Assembly: GCA_964388455.1 (NCBI GenBank)
Contig: CAYMAN010000002.1
Span: 1-64,000, forward strand
Length of the DNA: 64,000 nt
From: JBBRWO01 sp964388455
GTDB taxonomy: Bacteria > Actinomycetota > Coriobacteriia > Anaerosomatales > JAAXUF01
Direction: 5' to 3'
Shown: piece after piece, positions 8,509 to 16,006 of the stretch
Position numbering within the stretch: position 1 is the first letter of the stretch
Layout: each line of letters opens with the position of its first letter
The notes under the pieces: model-generated
The model's input: the letters and a program-made list of their open reading frames with translations, nothing else
The model's database searches: none
Told to the model about the DNA's origin: nothing
Translations under genes and position numbers: made by a program

Positions 8509-10347
8509 CTAGGCGCCCACGGCGGATACGAGCACTGCGCCGGCGCCGAGCGCGAACCCGAGATAGACCGCGGTCCCAAGCAGCATCATCGCCACTGAAA
8601 GGCCACTGGCCGAGAGAGGCTTGTCGGCGTCCATGCGTCGGCGCGCCCACTCGGTGACCACGACGCCCACCAGCATCACGACCATCAGCGAGAGCCCGGT
8701 TGCGATTGCGAACGCCCCGCTGATGCGCGGATCGACCGTCAGCAACTCGGCCAGCCCGAACAGCACCCCACCGACCAGAGAGCCGAGCACGAACCCGAGC
8801 GCCCCGTCGCGGAGGAAGTGAGTCAGCAGACTCGGGCGGTCCTCCATCTCGGTCTCCTCGATCATCTCGGCGATGGCGCGATGGGAGACGTCCTCGGCGG
8901 TGCGGAGGATGATGGGCAGCAGCGCGAGCGCGGGGATGAGGAAGATGGCGTTCTCGCCGATTCCGGGAACCGACGGTGCGCCCAGCACGACGACGAAGGT
9001 GGCGATCGCCCACATCATCAGCCAGGAGTTGCGGCGAAGCATCCACCACAGCATGCCGGTGACGCGGCCACCGCGGTGCTCGCTGGAGCCGGTGGCGAGC
9101 GCGAGGTCCTCGGCGGACTCCTCCTCGAGGACGTCGAGCGCGTCGTCGACGGTGACGATGCCGAGGAGCTTGCCGGTCTCGTCGGTGACGGGGAGGGCGA
9201 GCAGGTCGTACTTGCTCATCTGCTCCGCGACGTCTTCCTGATCGTCGTCTACGTGGGCGACGAAGAGGTCGCGCTCGGCGATCTCCGCGATCGTGACAGT
9301 CGGTGCGGCCAAGAGCAGGTCGCGCAGTGAGATCACACCGGCGAGGCGGCGGTCGCCCTCGACCACGTAGACGTAGTAGATGCTCTCGTGCTCACCGGAC
9401 TCGGCGCGCAACTGGTTGATGACCTGTTCGACGGTCATGTCCTCGGTGACGGTGGTGACCTCCGGCGTCATGATGCCGCCGGCCGTCTTCTCCTTGTAGC
9501 CCAGGAGCGAGCGGATCGCGCTCGACTCCTTGACGCCCATGAGGCGCAGAAGCGCCTCGGCCTTGTCGTAGGAGAGGTCGCCGATGATGTCGGCGGCGTC
9601 GTCCGGGTCCATCTCGGCGAGGAGTGCGGATGCGCGGCGCTCGGAGAGGTCGTCGATGACGTCGGCCTGCAGGTCGTCTTCGAGCTCTGAGATCGTGTCG
9701 GCGGCCTGCTCGTTGTCGAGGTGCTCGAAGACCTTCGCGCGCTGCGTCGGGTTGAGCTTCTCGAGGATGTCGGCGACGTCGGCCGGATGCAGCTCGTGGA
9801 GGCGCTTGTGCGTCACCGAGAGCTTCACCTGCGAAAGGTCGCGATCGAGCAGGTCCATGTAGTTCCACGCGATGATGTTCTCAGGCAGCTCCCGGCCGAT
9901 GAGCCTGGCCGAACCGGCGACCGCACGCTCGAGTGCCGGGTGGATGCCGCGCAGGATGCCGCGGGTGCCGACCTCCGCGCCGAGGAGGCGAAGCTGGTTG
10001 CGTGACTCGGAGAGCTTGAGGTCGTTGACGCGCACGACCTTCATGCCCTGCGTATCGACGATCTGCTTGCTCATGAGGTCACGCGTGAGCAAGACCTCGT
10101 CGGGCTGCAGGTAGCTGAAGCGGATGTCGGGCGCGGCGACGTTGAGGCGCACGGCGTCGCCGTCGAACTCGCCGACGAACTTGCGCCACGAGAGCATGAA
10201 CGGCGTCTTGTCGGGACCCTGGAACGCGAGTGAGGTGACGCGCGGAAAGACCTCGCCGGTGGCGATGGCGATATCCGAGATGGTGCCGATCTCTTCTCCG
10301 GTGGCGTCGACAACCGGCTTGCCCAGCATCTGGGACAGGTAGATCAC
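8509..10347 (-). CDS. PRC-barrel/MgtE-N/CBS protein with MgtE-like membrane domain
   Basis: The 612-aa product has, in order: a PRC-barrel (residues 1-75), a second small domain, an MgtE N-terminal superhelix (about 185-300, with ADVADILEKLN and MDPDDAADIIGDL repeats), two CBS domains (about 300-420, GGIMTPEVTTV and LFVAHVDDDQ), and five C-terminal membrane segments. MgtE N and CBS domains sense cytosolic Mg2+ in classical MgtE channels. In the membrane part I do not see the GNxGxQ-type and DP motifs of the MgtE pore, so it may be a sensor/regulator of the adjacent Nramp-related transporter rather than a channel. First gene after the M-box. Confidence 0.82.
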   Translation of the reverse strand: MIYLSQMLGKPVVDATGEEIGTISDIAIATGEVFPRVTSLAFQGPDKTPFMLSWRKFVGEFDGDAVRLNVAAPDIRFSYLQPDEVLLTRDLMSKQIVDTQGMKVVRVNDLKLSESRNQLRLLGAEVGTRGILRGIHPALERAVAGSARLIGRELPENIIAWNYMDLLDRDLSQVKLSVTHKRLHELHPADVADILEKLNPTQRAKVFEHLDNEQAADTISELEDDLQADVIDDLSERRASALLAEMDPDDAADIIGDLSYDKAEALLRLMGVKESSAIRSLLGYKEKTAGGIMTPEVTTVTEDMTVEQVINQLRAESGEHESIYYVYVVEGDRRLAGVISLRDLLLAAPTVTIAEIAERDLFVAHVDDDQEDVAEQMSKYDLLALPVTDETGKLLGIVTVDDALDVLEEESAEDLALATGSSEHRGGRVTGMLWWMLRRNSWLMMWAIATFVVVLGAPSVPGIGENAIFLIPALALLPIILRTAEDVSHRAIAEMIEETEMEDRPSLLTHFLRDGALGFVLGSLVGGVLFGLAELLTVDPRISGAFAIATGLSLMVVMLVGVVVTEWARRRMDADKPLSASGLSVAMMLLGTAVYLGFALGAGAVLVSAVGA

Positions 10348-10540
10348 GTTGCTCTCCCTCCCTTCCGGGGCCCGTGCGCGGCGGCGTTATCGGCCGGACA
10401 CGAGCGGCAGACCCGGTGGGTCGTTGTGGCGGTGCGCATCCCCGAGGCGCCCGCCGACGAACGTCGGGAGGTACCTCGAGGCCTAGGTACTGTGGGGTTT
10501 CACGTAGGCCCTTGTCTTCCGGTTACAGGTCTGACGGCAT

Positions 10541-10574
10541 AAGAAAACCCCTGTGTCCGATTGCGGACCAGGGG
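10541..10574 (-). terminator. Intrinsic terminator of the M-box leader
   Basis: On the minus strand CCCCTGGTCCG pairs with CGGACACAGGGG around a CAAT loop (one bulge) and is followed by TTTTCTT. It lies between the M-box aptamer and the MgtE-like gene, as expected for Mg-dependent transcription termination. Confidence 0.75.
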
Positions 10575-10719
10575 CAGCGATGGCGTGGGTTGGCACACCG
10601 TGAGAGGACCTGGCTCACCTCGGGGGCGGGCACGGTTCGTCTCTTCTCGCTGCTCACATCCCTGGTCGTTGGATTAGGCACTGTCCGACGTAGGGCGCGC
10701 GACGCGTGGTGTCGTCGAC

Positions 10720-10890
10720 GCGATGGGGTCTTAGCCCCCACCTGCGGTGCCGGTCGCTTTCGCGCCGAGCCGCGTAGCCCAGCCACCTTAGCCTTCGCCT
10801 TAAGCCGGCGAGGGCTGTTCTACCCATTGGCGTCTCTCGACATTTCCGGGCAGTGGCCTGTGTTCGAACAGGAGCCGCACCATAACGAAC
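10720..10890 (-). promoter_or_regulatory. M-box (ykoK) magnesium riboswitch aptamer
   Basis: Read on the minus strand, the segment contains GGTGCGGCTCCTGT (10881-10868), then GCCACTGCCCGGAAATGTCG, then AGACGCCAATGGGTAGAACA. These closely match the conserved core of the M-box/ykoK leader (GGUGAGGCUCCU, CUGCCC-AAAUGUC, AGACGCCAAUGGGU-AACAG). M-boxes fold at high Mg2+ and terminate transcription. The downstream hairpin (10541-10574) and the MgtE-like and Nramp-related genes complete the switch. A candidate minus-strand promoter is TTGCCC (10970-10965) with TACGAT (10946-10941), 18 nt apart. About 190 nt of leader remain between terminator and gene, in which I see no further gene. Confidence 0.9.
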
Positions 10891-10988
10891 GGAGCAGATC
10901 TCCTCATGCTGTCAAAGTGCCGAGCGAACCCAGCGGACGAATCGTACACCGTCGCAGGTGGAAGGGGCAACACGCCGGCCATACAGTA

Positions 10989-11023
10989 TTGTCAGAATGT
11001 CAGAGATTCAGATATACTGAATC
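10989..11023 (+). promoter_or_regulatory. Promoter with embedded operator of the toxin-antitoxin operon
   Basis: TTGTCA (10989-10994) and TATACT (11013-11018) are spaced by 18 nt. The -10 box sits inside the perfect inverted repeat GATTCAG-ATATA-CTGAATC (11005-11023), just upstream of GAGGAGGTG. Such placement suits autorepression by the AbrB-type antitoxin. Confidence 0.7.
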
Positions 11024-11041
11024 ACAGAGGAGGTGCTCGAA

Positions 11042-11335
11042 ATGGCGGAGTACATCAGGGTCGGCAAGCGTGGAACGGTTGTGATTCCCGCTGATCTGCG
11101 ACGTCGTCACGGGCTCGACGAGGGGGAAATGCTCGTCATGGAGGAATGTGCCGGGGGTTTGATGCTCAAACCGGTTCGGGCGCTCGAGACCGAGATCTAC
11201 ACCCCTAGGCGCACCGCCGAGTTCATGCTGAACAACGCGGTCGACGCAGCCGAGTACGACGCGGCGGCGCTCGCTGTCAGGGCGATGGGGCTTGACCCGG
11301 ACTCGATTCCACATCAGCCGCGCCCGGTGGCGTAG
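11042..11335 (+). CDS. AbrB/MazE-type antitoxin
   Basis: The 97-aa protein has an N-terminal swapped-hairpin AbrB DNA-binding domain (residues 4-45: VGKRGTVVIPADLRRRHGLDEGEML) and a C-terminal tail that probably wraps the toxin. ATG 11042 follows GAGGAGGTG with good spacing. The stop codon directly abuts the toxin ATG. It should neutralise the PIN toxin and repress the promoter at 10989-11023. Confidence 0.87.
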   Translation: MAEYIRVGKRGTVVIPADLRRRHGLDEGEMLVMEECAGGLMLKPVRALETEIYTPRRTAEFMLNNAVDAAEYDAAALAVRAMGLDPDSIPHQPRPVA

Positions 11336-11758
11336 ATGGATCGCGTGTTTCTGGATGCGAACGTCATCGTGTCGGCGGCGATCACGCCGCATTCGCGATT
11401 AGGCGAGCTGTGGGCGCTCGGTCACGTCCGCCTTATCGCGTCTCCCTACGTCATCGAGGAAGCGCGCCGCAATGTCACGGATCCAGCGGCTGTCGCACGA
11501 CTCGAGCTCCTGATCGCGGGCATTGCGATACTTCCAAGCGAGCCCGCGGACTTCGACATCGAAGGTGAACCGAGGCTGCCCGAAAAGGATCGGCCGGTTC
11601 TTCTCGGCGCGATTGCTTCCGGCTCTACGCACCTTCTGACCGGTGACATGTCGCACTTTGGGGACTGCTACGAAAAGTCATTCGGCGGCGTGACTGTGCT
11701 CCTTCCCGGGGTGTATCTGCGGGGGCACACAGGCGTCGGCACCCGCGGCGACGGGTAA
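11336..11758 (+). CDS. PIN-domain toxin (VapC-like ribonuclease)
   Basis: This 140-aa PIN-domain protein starts FLDANVIVSA with the first acidic residue Asp7, has Glu41 in SPYVIEEAR, and a late LTGDMSHFG motif that supplies the third Asp. These form the Mg2+ site of PIN ribonucleases, which cut tRNA, rRNA or mRNA. It begins at the base after the antitoxin stop, the usual layout of VapBC-like pairs. The fold group of PIN proteins paired with AbrB antitoxins fits. The RNA target is unknown. Confidence 0.85.
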   Translation: MDRVFLDANVIVSAAITPHSRLGELWALGHVRLIASPYVIEEARRNVTDPAAVARLELLIAGIAILPSEPADFDIEGEPRLPEKDRPVLLGAIASGSTHLLTGDMSHFGDCYEKSFGGVTVLLPGVYLRGHTGVGTRGDG

Positions 11759-11793
11759 GAGTAGGGGAGAACACCTCGAGGGAAGGCGCCGGC

Positions 11794-12189
11794 ATGGCGG
11801 AACAGTTCGCATCCGTGATGGAGATGGTGTCACTACTCTTTGAGATCGCCGGTGTGACCGCGATCGTCGTCGGATTCGTTGCCGCGCTCGTGCTCGCAGC
11901 GCGGGCAGTCATTCGCACACGTACTTGGACGCCCGCCTATGAGGTCATTCGCTCGACGTTTGGTCGCAGCGTCTTGCTCGGCTTGGAGATACTCGTGGCA
12001 GCCGACCTCATTCGCACCATCGCTGTCGAGCCAACGCTCGACAACCTGTACGTTCTGGCGTTGCTGGTGGTAATCCGCACGTTCCTGTCGTGGTCGCTCG
12101 ACGTGGAGCTCGAAGGCCGATGGCCGTGGCAGCGCGCGCAGAATGAATCCGCTGCAGCCGATTCAGCGACAGAGCCGAGAGCTGGCTGA
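11794..12189 (+). CDS. DUF1622 family membrane protein
   Basis: This 131-aa protein has three predicted membrane segments (about residues 12-35, 62-78 and 84-100). The motifs RSTFGRSVLLGLEILVAADLIRT and VIRTFLSWSLDVELEGRWPW identify DUF1622. The family has no known function. GAGGGAAGG precedes ATG 11794. It lies alone between the toxin and the small SHOCT protein. Confidence 0.85.
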   Translation: MAEQFASVMEMVSLLFEIAGVTAIVVGFVAALVLAARAVIRTRTWTPAYEVIRSTFGRSVLLGLEILVAADLIRTIAVEPTLDNLYVLALLVVIRTFLSWSLDVELEGRWPWQRAQNESAAADSATEPRAG

Positions 12190-12290
12190 CCTAGCCACTC
12201 CCACCCCGGACTGACGCACCGCCCATGCGGGAATACTCCTTATGCGCGGGGACTCACGGTTTCCGCTGGCTTGAGGAGTTGAGTTCTGTG

Positions 12291-12623
12291 ATGGGATACG
12301 GAGACGGATACGGATCCGGCGCATACGGCGGCGGATACGGCGGGATGATGAGCGGCGGCGGTTGGTTCGTCGGGCTGATGATGCTGTTCTTCGGCGCACT
12401 GTTCATCGCGCTCGTGGTCCTGCTGGTTGTGTGGGCCGTTCGCGCAGCTCACGGGCGTGGTCCGCAGCACCACTCGGCGGTGCCCCCCGTGACTCCGGGG
12501 TCATCGACCACGTCGGCGGCTGCGGCTCATGACGAGGCAGTGGCGATCGCGAAGAGGCGTCTCGCCACTGGCGAGGTCAGTCCGGAGCAGTACGCGGAGA
12601 TCATGCGACACCTCGGGGGGTAG
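12291..12623 (+). CDS. Small Gly-rich membrane protein with SHOCT domain
   Basis: About 110 aa: a glycine/tyrosine/methionine-rich N-terminus (GYGGGYGGMM), one membrane helix (about residues 28-48), a Ser/Thr linker, and a C-terminal SHOCT helix pair (AIAKRRLATGEVSPEQYAEI). GTG 12288 immediately upstream is an alternative start, with GAGGAG at 12272-12277. SHOCT proteins are common beside heavy-metal and copper genes in Gram-positives. The gene ends 3 nt before a Cu-type P1B-ATPase, so it is probably in that operon. Confidence 0.8.
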   Translation: MGYGDGYGSGAYGGGYGGMMSGGGWFVGLMMLFFGALFIALVVLLVVWAVRAAHGRGPQHHSAVPPVTPGSSTTSAAAAHDEAVAIAKRRLATGEVSPEQYAEIMRHLGG

Positions 12624-12626
12624 TCA

Positions 12627-14645
12627 GTGGAGCCGCATGATCACGGGAGCGAGTCCGCTCCGAAGCAGATGAGCGATCACAGCCAACACGCCGCCGGACG
12701 TCACGCGGGTCACTCGGTGGCGGACTTCCGACGGCGCTTCTGGGTGAGCCTTGGGCTGACGGTGCCGGTGATTCTGTTGTCGCAGGGACTGCCATGGGCA
12801 CCTGAGGCGCGCGTTCTCGACGTTCCCGGAGCCGACTGGATTCTCTTCGCGCTCTCCACGGTGCTCTACATCTACGGCGGCATGCCGTTCCTCAAGGGCT
12901 TCGTGCGCGAGTCGCGCGAAAGACGACCGGGAATGATGACGCTCGTCGCCGTCGCGATCAGCGTCGCGTACTTCTATAGCAGCGCGACGGTGTTCGGACT
13001 CGAGGGTATGCCGTTCTTCTGGGAGCTCGCTACGCTGATCGACATCATGCTCCTCGGTCACTGGATCGAGATGCGCTCGGTGGGCGAGGCGTCAAAGGCA
13101 CTCGAGTCGCTTGCGCGGCTCATGCCCGCGGTCGCTCATCGTCGGCTCCTCGACGGCACCACCGAGGAGGTCGAAGTCGAGCATCTTCAGCCCGGCGATG
13201 TTGTGATCGTGCGACCCGGCGAGAAGATCCCCGCCGACGGCGACGTGCTCGAGGGCGCATCATCAGTCGATGAGTCGATGCTCACGGGCGAGTCCGTCCC
13301 TGTCACCAAATCCGTTGGCGACCACGTGATCGGCGGTGCGGTGAACGGCGAGGGGTCGCTGGGGGTGACGGTCGCTCGTACCGGCGCCGAGTCGTTCCTG
13401 GCCCAGGTCATCGCTCTTGTGGCCGAGGCGCAGGAGTCGAAGTCCGCGACGCAGGACCTCGCCGACCGGGCGGCGATGTGGCTCACCATCGTCGCGCTGG
13501 GCGGTGGCGCGCTGACGTTCGCGGTGTGGCTGGCGATCGGCGAGCAGCTCGCGTTTGCGATGGAGCGCGCTGTCACCGTCATGGTGATCGCGTGTCCCCA
13601 CGCGCTGGGGCTGGCGATTCCGCTGGTCGTCGCCGTGTCCACCTCGCTTGGCGCGAGCAACGGCCTACTTGTCCGCAACCGCATGGCGTTCGAGACCGCG
13701 CGCGGTTTGCAGGCCGTGATCTTCGACAAGACCGGCACCCTCACGCTCGGCCACTTCGGGATTGCCGACGTAGCCACGTACGGTGACGTCACCCGCGATG
13801 AGTTGCTCGCGCTCGCCGGTGCGGTCGAGGAACTGTCCGAGCATCCCATCGCGCGAGCGATAGCGGCCGAAGCTGCGTCGCTCACGTCGGCGCGACCGCA
13901 GGTCACCGACTTCCGCGCGATTCCCGGCAAGGGTGCGCGCGCCGTCGTCGATGGCCGAGAAGTCGCCGTCGTCAGCCCCGGTTACCTCGCCGAGAACGAC
14001 ATCGCCCCACCAGAGGGCAGCGACACCCTTGCCGCAGGTGGTCGCACCGTCGTCTTCGTGGTGCGCGACGGCTCGCCAATCGGCGCGATCGCGCTGGCCG
14101 ACGTGGTGCGTCCCGAGTCAGCCGACTCCGTCCGCCGTCTGAAGGAACTCGGCATCGAGCCGATCATGCTCACCGGCGATAGCCATGAGGTCGCCCAGCG
14201 CGTTGCCGCAGAGCTCGGCATCGACCGCTTCTTCGCCGAGGTCCTCCCCGCCGAGAAGGCCGCGACCGTGCAGCTGGTTCGCTCGGAGGGCAAGATCGTG
14301 GCGATGGTGGGCGACGGTGTGAACGACGCTCCGGCGCTCGCGACCGCTGATGTGGGGATAGCGATCGGCGCTGGGACAGATGTGGCGGTTGCGACAGCGG
14401 ACATCGTGCTCGTGCGCAGCAACCTCGCCGACGTGGTGGCCGTGATCGGACTGGCGCAAGCCACCTATCGCAAGATGACCCAGAATCTTTGGTGGGCAAC
14501 CGGCTACAACATCATTGCGATTCCGCTGGCAGCGGGCGTGCTTGTCGGCGCCGGGATCCTGTTGAGCCCGGCCGTAGGTGGCGTGTTCATGTCGGCATCG
14601 ACGGTGATCGTCGCGGTCAATGCCAGGTTGCTGCGCGTTCGCTAG
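12627..14645 (+). CDS. copB: CPH-type P1B ATPase (CopB-like copper/heavy-metal exporter)
   Basis: The 672-aa protein is a P1B-ATPase with a short His-rich N-terminus (HDHG, HSQHAAGRHAGH) in place of an HMA domain. It has actuator motif LTGES, membrane metal site Cys323-Pro324-His325, phosphorylated Asp367 in DKTGT, SEHP, and GDGVNDAPA. The CPH signature marks subclass P1B-3, known for Cu export. GTG 12627 follows GGGGGG, 3 nt after the SHOCT gene. With the CPC-type ATPase at 18906 the locus has both copper ATPase classes. Silver or another soft metal is possible. Confidence 0.92.
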   Translation: MEPHDHGSESAPKQMSDHSQHAAGRHAGHSVADFRRRFWVSLGLTVPVILLSQGLPWAPEARVLDVPGADWILFALSTVLYIYGGMPFLKGFVRESRERRPGMMTLVAVAISVAYFYSSATVFGLEGMPFFWELATLIDIMLLGHWIEMRSVGEASKALESLARLMPAVAHRRLLDGTTEEVEVEHLQPGDVVIVRPGEKIPADGDVLEGASSVDESMLTGESVPVTKSVGDHVIGGAVNGEGSLGVTVARTGAESFLAQVIALVAEAQESKSATQDLADRAAMWLTIVALGGGALTFAVWLAIGEQLAFAMERAVTVMVIACPHALGLAIPLVVAVSTSLGASNGLLVRNRMAFETARGLQAVIFDKTGTLTLGHFGIADVATYGDVTRDELLALAGAVEELSEHPIARAIAAEAASLTSARPQVTDFRAIPGKGARAVVDGREVAVVSPGYLAENDIAPPEGSDTLAAGGRTVVFVVRDGSPIGAIALADVVRPESADSVRRLKELGIEPIMLTGDSHEVAQRVAAELGIDRFFAEVLPAEKAATVQLVRSEGKIVAMVGDGVNDAPALATADVGIAIGAGTDVAVATADIVLVRSNLADVVAVIGLAQATYRKMTQNLWWATGYNIIAIPLAAGVLVGAGILLSPAVGGVFMSASTVIVAVNARLLRVR

Positions 14646-14863
14646 GGGCGGTCCCTCGCGCGGCGACGCCGGAGCCATGCGGCCTTCTATCAAGGCGCAT
14701 GGGTGTACTCGGCACACACACTATCTTCACTGCGGAAGCGCCGGCGTTGGCACGTCCATTGCGTAGTAATGAGGCACTGCAGGCCGAGCGGACTCGCTCC
14801 GTTGCCGGCCCGGAGTTCGTGCTCGTGTATGACTGACTCCGACATCGCGAGGAAGCTGAGTCA

Positions 14864-15424
14864 ATGAGTTCACACAAGCATCGAAACAACACCAGCACAC
14901 ACCACTCGTCTAAGGCTGGCGCGCGCAACCATCAGTCGAGCCACAAACCGACCATGCGAGCTACTCGAGCCCCACGTCGATTTGAGACGAAGCAAATCCT
15001 GGTCGTCGGGGCATTGGCGGTGGTTGCGTTCCTCGGCGCGTACTCCATCGCGCGATCAGGGAGCAGCGCCTCCTCGGCAGGTCTTGCAACGCCTCAGACT
15101 GCGGGGACGCAATTCCCCGCAGTGAATGCCACGGGACGCGCCAGTGCGGGTGCGGCCACCATCGAGAACGGCGTCCAGAAGGTCGCCGTCCGGGTGGGGT
15201 TCTCTTACACTCCTGACGTGATCAGACTCAAGGCCGGCATGCCGGCAGAGATCACCTTTGGCGAGGGACAGGGCTGTACGGCCGTCGTCCAGTCGCAGGT
15301 GCTTGGCTTTCAGGAGAACCTGACGACCGGTCCGAGGACCGTCAAGTTGCAAGGGCTCGCGCCCGGCTCGTATGAGTTCGCCTGTGGCATGAACATGGTT
15401 CGCGGTCAGATTGTTGTGTCGTAA
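14864..15424 (+). CDS. Membrane-anchored cupredoxin-like protein
   Basis: The 186-aa protein has a His/Ser/Arg-rich cytoplasmic N-terminus (SSHKHRNNTSTHHSS), one TM helix (about residues 44-63), a short linker and a C-terminal cupredoxin-like domain (about 105-186). The domain starts PDVIRLKAGMPAEITFG, has a conserved Cys in GQGCTA, and ends FACGMNMVRGQIVV. Probable metal ligands are Cys, Cys, Met and Met; the usual N-terminal His of blue copper proteins is missing. ATG follows GAGGAAG. It heads the cupredoxin cluster, 218 nt after copB; that gap holds no gene I can support. Confidence 0.8.
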   Translation: MSSHKHRNNTSTHHSSKAGARNHQSSHKPTMRATRAPRRFETKQILVVGALAVVAFLGAYSIARSGSSASSAGLATPQTAGTQFPAVNATGRASAGAATIENGVQKVAVRVGFSYTPDVIRLKAGMPAEITFGEGQGCTAVVQSQVLGFQENLTTGPRTVKLQGLAPGSYEFACGMNMVRGQIVVS

Positions 15425-15470
15425 TCGCGATCCCTTGCGTTTACGCAGCGCGATGGTGCGCTTCACCACC

Positions 15471-15499
15471 TTGTATTCAGCAAGAATCGGCATGATAGT
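15471..15499 (+). promoter_or_regulatory. Putative promoter for the small Met-rich protein
   Basis: TTGTAT (15471-15476) and GATAGT (15494-15499) are 17 nt apart, 41 nt before the ATG at 15540. Confidence 0.35.
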
Positions 15500-15539
15500 T
15501 GCGATAGGGCAGTCGACCTCGGTAAACAGGAAGGAATTC

Positions 15540-15899
15540 ATGCCAGCTCGTATCGACATTCGCAAGGTCTCACTGACCATGGCAATCGTTGTGGCGATGA
15601 TTTCTGTCGCTCTTCCGTTGTGCCAGGCGATCGTCTGCGATATGGGCATGGGTTCGATGTCTTCCTCGCACATGGGCACCGGCTTCTCGGGCGCGTGTGA
15701 CCTCGGTGTCATGACCACCACCGCCCCTGCAGGCGTCGTGCCCCCAGGCTCGCAGTCCCTGCTGCTCTCACTCGCCATGCTCATTGTCATGGCGCTCGTC
15801 ACAGTGTTCCCGCCGCGTCAGCTGAGCCTGATTCGCGTCGTGGCCGAGGACCCGCCCGCTCCGCCTGAAGATCCTCGCGGGGTCCGCCTCATCATCTAG
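15540..15899 (+). CDS. Small Cys/Met-rich membrane protein
   Basis: This 119-aa protein has an N-terminal membrane or signal segment, then CQAIVCDMGMGSMSSSHMGTG and a third Cys in GACDLG. A second hydrophobic helix follows (about residues 75-95) and then a proline-rich basic tail (DPPAPPEDP). The dense Met, His and Cys cluster lies on the extracytoplasmic side and looks suited to binding Cu. AGGAAGG precedes ATG 15540. No family was recognised. Its layout resembles the small proteins at 30161 and 41672. Its place between two cupredoxin genes suggests a role in metal delivery, by inference. Confidence 0.72.
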   Translation: MPARIDIRKVSLTMAIVVAMISVALPLCQAIVCDMGMGSMSSSHMGTGFSGACDLGVMTTTAPAGVVPPGSQSLLLSLAMLIVMALVTVFPPRQLSLIRVVAEDPPAPPEDPRGVRLII

Positions 15900-15912
15900 A
15901 TTCTCCTCGTGA

Positions 15913-15974
15913 CCGTCCGTCGGCTGCGCCTTTCGCGCGCCCGGACGGCTAGTGGTGCACCCGCAGTGGTGCAC
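15913..15974 (+). promoter_or_regulatory. Hairpin and direct repeats upstream of the SafE-cupredoxin gene
   Basis: CCGTCCG (15913-15919) pairs with CGGACGG (15942-15948). It is followed by two exact copies of AGTGGTGCAC (15951-15960 and 15965-15974), whose starts are 14 nt apart. The spacing does not match the known CsoR palindrome. It may be an operator for a metal-responsive regulator. Confidence 0.35.
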
Positions 15975-16006
15975 GCCCTTTCCCCCTTTCACGAGGAGAA
16001 CTCACC

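Noticed and set aside
10374..11084. Plus-strand ORF of 236 aa between the MgtE-like gene and the antitoxin
   Set aside because: The region is explained by the M-box leader on the minus strand; the translated frame has no domain and overlaps the toxin-antitoxin promoter.
14489..14836. Plus-strand ORF running from copB into the 14646-14863 gap
   Set aside because: Starts inside copB in another frame, has Arg-rich composition and no ribosome site; no gene can be supported in the gap.
15056..15802. Minus-strand ORF of 248 aa over the cupredoxin and small Met-rich genes
   Set aside because: Antisense to two supported genes and lacking any recognisable motif.
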